DNA of 15,440 nt from Chloroflexota bacterium. Its GTDB lineage: Bacteria > Chloroflexota > Limnocylindria > Limnocylindrales > CSP1-4. Under the pieces are notes generated by a model. The model saw nothing but the letters and a program-made list of their open reading frames with translations, was not told where the DNA came from and made no database searches. The DNA lies in assembly GCA_027346765.1 (NCBI GenBank), contig DAIERN010000014.1, forward strand, positions 1-15,440. Reading direction: 5' to 3'. Positions 13,185 to 15,440 of this stretch are shown piece by piece (the first letter of the stretch is position 1; the number at the start of each line of letters is the position of its first letter). The position numbers were made by a program, and so were the translations under genes.

Positions 13185-14684
13185 TTAGGCCTCCAGCGCG
13201 GCGCGGGCGGCGTCCAGTCGCTCCAGCGAGCGCTCGTACCCCAGCGCCACGAGGGTGTCGAAGAGCGGCGGCGTGGCGGTCTTGCCGGTGATCGCGACGC
13301 GGATCGCCATGAAGAGATCGCCCACTTTCCAGCCGCGCGCCTCTGCCAGTGCGCGCAACGGCGGTTCTAGCTCGTCGGCCTCGAAGCTCACCGCCCCGAC
13401 ATCGGCGATGACCTGGCGCGTGGCGGTGAGGGCGGTGAGGGTGGTCGCACGATCCCATTTCTTGGGCACGAGCGTGTCAGGTTCGACGCGCAGATCGTCC
13501 ACGAACACGAAGTCGAGCATGTCGCCCACCCCGGCGAGCGTCGACATGCGCTCGCGCACCATGGGCATCAAGGGGCGAAGATCGTCCGCGGTTGGTGTTC
13601 GCACCGCTTCGCCGGACGCTCCCCGGGCAGCCACCGCGGCCGCCAGGAAGGGCAGCGCGCGCTGGGTCAGCTCCTCATCACCCAAGCGGCGGATCCATTG
13701 GCCGTTGAGCCACTCAAGCCGCTCCTTGTCGAACACCGCACCGCCCGACTGGACGCGCTCCAGGCTGAACCGCTCCCCAAGCTCGTGGAGCGAGAAGATC
13801 TCCTCCTCCGTGCCGCTCGACCAGCCCAGCAGCGACAAGAAATTGACGAACGCCTCCGGGATGTAGCCCTGCGCGCGGTAATCGTCGACGGCGGTCTGCG
13901 ACTTGCGCTTGCTCATCTTGGTCCGGTCCGGATTGAGGATCAGCGGCAGGTGTGCGAACTGCGGGACGGTCGCGCCCAACGCCCGGAACAGCAGGATGTG
14001 CTTGGGCGTGTTGCTCAAATGATCCTCGCCCCGGATCACGTGGGTGATCTCCATCTCGGCGTCGTCGACGCAGACCGTGAAGTGGTACAGCGGGGTGCCG
14101 TCCGAGCGGACGATGATCAGGTCGCCGCCCAGCGCGGTGGTGTCGATCTCCACGTGGCCGCGCACGATGTCGTCGAACGCAACGACGCCCTCGCCCACCC
14201 GGAAACGGATGACCGGCTTGAGCCCGGCACGAACTTTGTCGGCTTGAGCGGCTGCGCTCAAGCGAGCACACCGGCCCACGTAATGCGGCGGCTGATGCGC
14301 CGCTTCCTGCGCCTGGCGATCAGCTTCGAGCTCCTCGCGCGTGCAATAGCAGTGGTAGGCCTTGTCCTGCGCGAGCAACCTGTCCGCCGCGGCCTTGTAG
14401 TGCTCGAGCCGCTGCATCTGCCGATAGGGACCGAACGGGCCGCGCGCGGGCTGGCCTGCAACCTCGGGGCCCTCATCCCAGTCGATCCCCAGCCAATGCA
14501 GGCCATCGAGGATGTCCTGCTCGTACGCCACGGTCGAGCGCGCGACGTCGGTGTCCTCAAGGCGCAGGATGAACGTGCCGCCCATCTTCTTGGCAAACAG
14601 GTAGTTGAACAGTGCCGTCCGGGCGGTGCCGATGTGCAGCGGCCCGGTGGGTGATGGCGCGATGCGACAACGGATCGTCGTCAG
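13185..14684 (-). CDS. gltX: Glutamyl-tRNA synthetase, CTG start
   Basis: Charges tRNA-Glu with glutamate. The first ATG (14585) would give 466 residues starting at MGGTFILRLEDTD, but the frame continues upstream and encodes IRCRIAPSPTG (4-14) and the class I signature PLHIGT (15-20). Between ATG 14585 and the in-frame stop at 14730-14732 there is no ATG, GTG or TTG. CTG at 14684 has AGGA (14691-14694) at 6-base spacing and overlaps the upstream stop as CTGA, giving 499 residues and the usual family N-terminus (M-T-T-I-R). KMSKR is at 256-260. C112, C114 and C139 (CYC ... YVGRC) resemble the zinc site of some bacterial GluRS. RGEDHLSNTPKH is present. The C-terminal anticodon-binding part is complete to the TAA. 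Identity is certain; the CTG start is strongly argued but unusual. Confidence 0.95.
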   Translation of the reverse strand: MTTIRCRIAPSPTGPLHIGTARTALFNYLFAKKMGGTFILRLEDTDVARSTVAYEQDILDGLHWLGIDWDEGPEVAGQPARGPFGPYRQMQRLEHYKAAADRLLAQDKAYHCYCTREELEADRQAQEAAHQPPHYVGRCARLSAAAQADKVRAGLKPVIRFRVGEGVVAFDDIVRGHVEIDTTALGGDLIIVRSDGTPLYHFTVCVDDAEMEITHVIRGEDHLSNTPKHILLFRALGATVPQFAHLPLILNPDRTKMSKRKSQTAVDDYRAQGYIPEAFVNFLSLLGWSSGTEEEIFSLHELGERFSLERVQSGGAVFDKERLEWLNGQWIRRLGDEELTQRALPFLAAAVAARGASGEAVRTPTADDLRPLMPMVRERMSTLAGVGDMLDFVFVDDLRVEPDTLVPKKWDRATTLTALTATRQVIADVGAVSFEADELEPPLRALAEARGWKVGDLFMAIRVAITGKTATPPLFDTLVALGYERSLERLDAARAALEA

Positions 14685-15440
14685 GGCTTGTCCTGGTGAC
14701 GCGCGTCTGGCTTCTGGCGCGCCTCCGCCTCAGCCGCGGCCCGCGCCTTGCCGGCGGTCAGCGGCCGCGCGCCCTGGTGACGGAACACGCCGCGCGACGG
14801 CAGGTCCGCGTCGGTCTTGCGGAAGTAGGCGCGCGACGCCATTGACCACGCCGCGCCACTCGAGCGGTTATAGACCTCGAAATCGGGCGCGGCTGGCCGC
14901 TCATCGGCCGCGCGCTCATCGACGGGGCGCTCCCCGGCGGCCGCGGCTTGGCCCTGCTTGGGCCGTTTGGCCGCCTTGTGATTGAGCCCCTCCTCCCACC
15001 ATGGGACCTCGCTTGCGGACCAGGTGTACGAACGGGTCGAGCGCGGCCGCGCTCCGGCAGGTCCGCTCGTGGTCGTCTCCGCTGCGGGCGCCTTTGGTCG
15101 GCGGGCTGGCCGCGTGGCGTTGGGCTCAGGGCGCTTAGTCGGGGCCCTGCCCCCAGAAGTCGTAGCTCTGATCGGCCCAGGGGCATGGCGCGCGTCCCAT
15201 TCACGGCGGAGCAACGCGTCGGACAGGACGCGGTACGCCTCCTGGATCACGAGGAAGCGCTTCTCGTCGCCCTTGGGTGCGTCGGGGTGGAAGCGCTTCG
15301 CCAAACGCCGGTGCGCCTTCTTGATGTCCGCGTCACTCGCGCCGCGCGCCACGCCGAGCGCTTGCGGCGAGACGTCGACCGCCGTCACGTTCGCGCGGGG
15401 AAGTTCGAGCGCCAGGGTGACCGCGACGCAGCCGCTGCCG
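14681..15440 (-). CDS. J-domain protein in frame with a PrmC-like methyltransferase segment, 5'-partial
   Basis: The frame is open to the window edge. Its first visible residues (codons 15439-15362) read GSGCVAVTLALELPRA, then NVTAVDVSPQAL: motif I and the following strand of PrmC/HemK glutamine methyltransferases. At ALGVAR (15344-15361) it becomes a J-domain: GASDADIKKAHRRLAKRF, HPD (15281-15289), then FLVIQEAYRVLSD. The PrmC catalytic NPPY and the rest of that fold are absent, and J-domain helix I is absent. A low-complexity Arg/Ala/Pro-rich linker follows, then a conserved-looking tail: EVPWWEEGL, and FEVYNRSSGAAWSMASRAYF plus LPSRG. GTG 15388 could start a shorter J-protein, but it lies inside PrmC-like sequence. 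HPD stimulates Hsp70 ATPase in true J-proteins. Either a natural deletion fusion or an assembly join. The TGA overlaps the gltX CTG start. Confidence 0.7.
   Translation of the reverse strand, partial: GSGCVAVTLALELPRANVTAVDVSPQALGVARGASDADIKKAHRRLAKRFHPDAPKGDEKRFLVIQEAYRVLSDALLRREWDARHAPGPIRATTSGGRAPTKRPEPNATRPARRPKAPAAETTTSGPAGARPRSTRSYTWSASEVPWWEEGLNHKAAKRPKQGQAAAAGERPVDERAADERPAAPDFEVYNRSSGAAWSMASRAYFRKTDADLPSRGVFRHQGARPLTAGKARAAAEAEARQKPDARHQDKP
14691..14694 (-). promoter_or_regulatory. Shine-Dalgarno site supporting the CTG start of gltX
   Basis: On the minus strand AGGA is followed by CAAGCC and then CTG. The site lies within the last codons of the upstream J-domain gene, fitting translational coupling at the CTGA overlap. 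It is the only SD-like site near the true N-terminus of GluRS. Confidence 0.55.

Noticed and set aside
13698..14654. 318-codon plus-strand frame antisense to gltX
   Set aside because: It mirrors the gltX codons; the gltX motifs on the minus strand explain the region.
1..15440. CRISPR arrays, tRNA/rRNA genes, IS elements, prophage or att sites
   Set aside because: No regularly spaced repeats, no cloverleaf or transposase motif, and no long terminal repeats were seen by reading both strands.

Overview
The window is a high-GC, gene-dense bacterial chromosome segment devoted mainly to phosphate and polyphosphate. It holds 15 protein-coding genes, two of them cut by the window ends. No RNA gene, IS element, CRISPR array or gene-free stretch above 300 bases is visible; the longest non-coding gap is 149 bases (12206-12354). 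GTG, TTG and CTG starts are used beside ATG, many neighbours overlap by 4 bases (xTGA), and several genes lack a Shine-Dalgarno (SD) site but carry a TANNNT hexamer 6-9 bases before the start, the signature of leaderless transcripts. Composition, leaderless genes and the domain style of the HTH-nuclease and J-domain proteins suggest Chloroflexota (Limnocylindria-like) or, less likely, Actinomycetota. That placement is inference.

Left part, + strand: the end of ppk1 (polyphosphate kinase) is coupled to a CYTH-CHAD gene whose CHAD domain is a polyphosphate-binding type. The CHAD stop codon lies inside an array of 11-bp-phased GTTNACN repeats, a PhoP/PhoB-type PHO box. This array precedes pstS-pstC-pstA-pstB-phoU, the high-affinity phosphate ABC importer and its regulator, followed 2 bases later by a thioredoxin-type arsenate reductase. 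A strong hairpin separates pstS from pstCAB. Next come a SixA-type phosphohistidine phosphatase and a LysE-family exporter, each with its own apparent leaderless promoter.

Middle, - strand: phoP and phoR (regulator then kinase, 4-bp overlap) converge on lysE, sharing a CTAG double stop. The kinase has no membrane segment, so it probably reads phosphate status through PstB/PhoU in the cytoplasm. Upstream of phoP lies a SnoaL/NTF2-like gene. Across a divergent promoter region sits an HTH protein fused to a PD-(D/E)XK-like nuclease domain.

Right part, - strand: gltX (glutamyl-tRNA synthetase) can only start at a CTG that overlaps the stop of the upstream gene; the first ATG would delete the HIGH-motif region. 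That upstream gene is a chimera: the visible start is PrmC/HemK methyltransferase motif I, which runs in frame into a J-domain lacking helix I. It is either a real fusion or deletion, or an assembly join at microhomology.

Working model: phosphate starvation activates PhoR-PhoP, which binds the PHO box and induces Pst, PhoU and ArsC (against arsenate co-import), while PPK1 and the CHAD protein manage the polyphosphate store.
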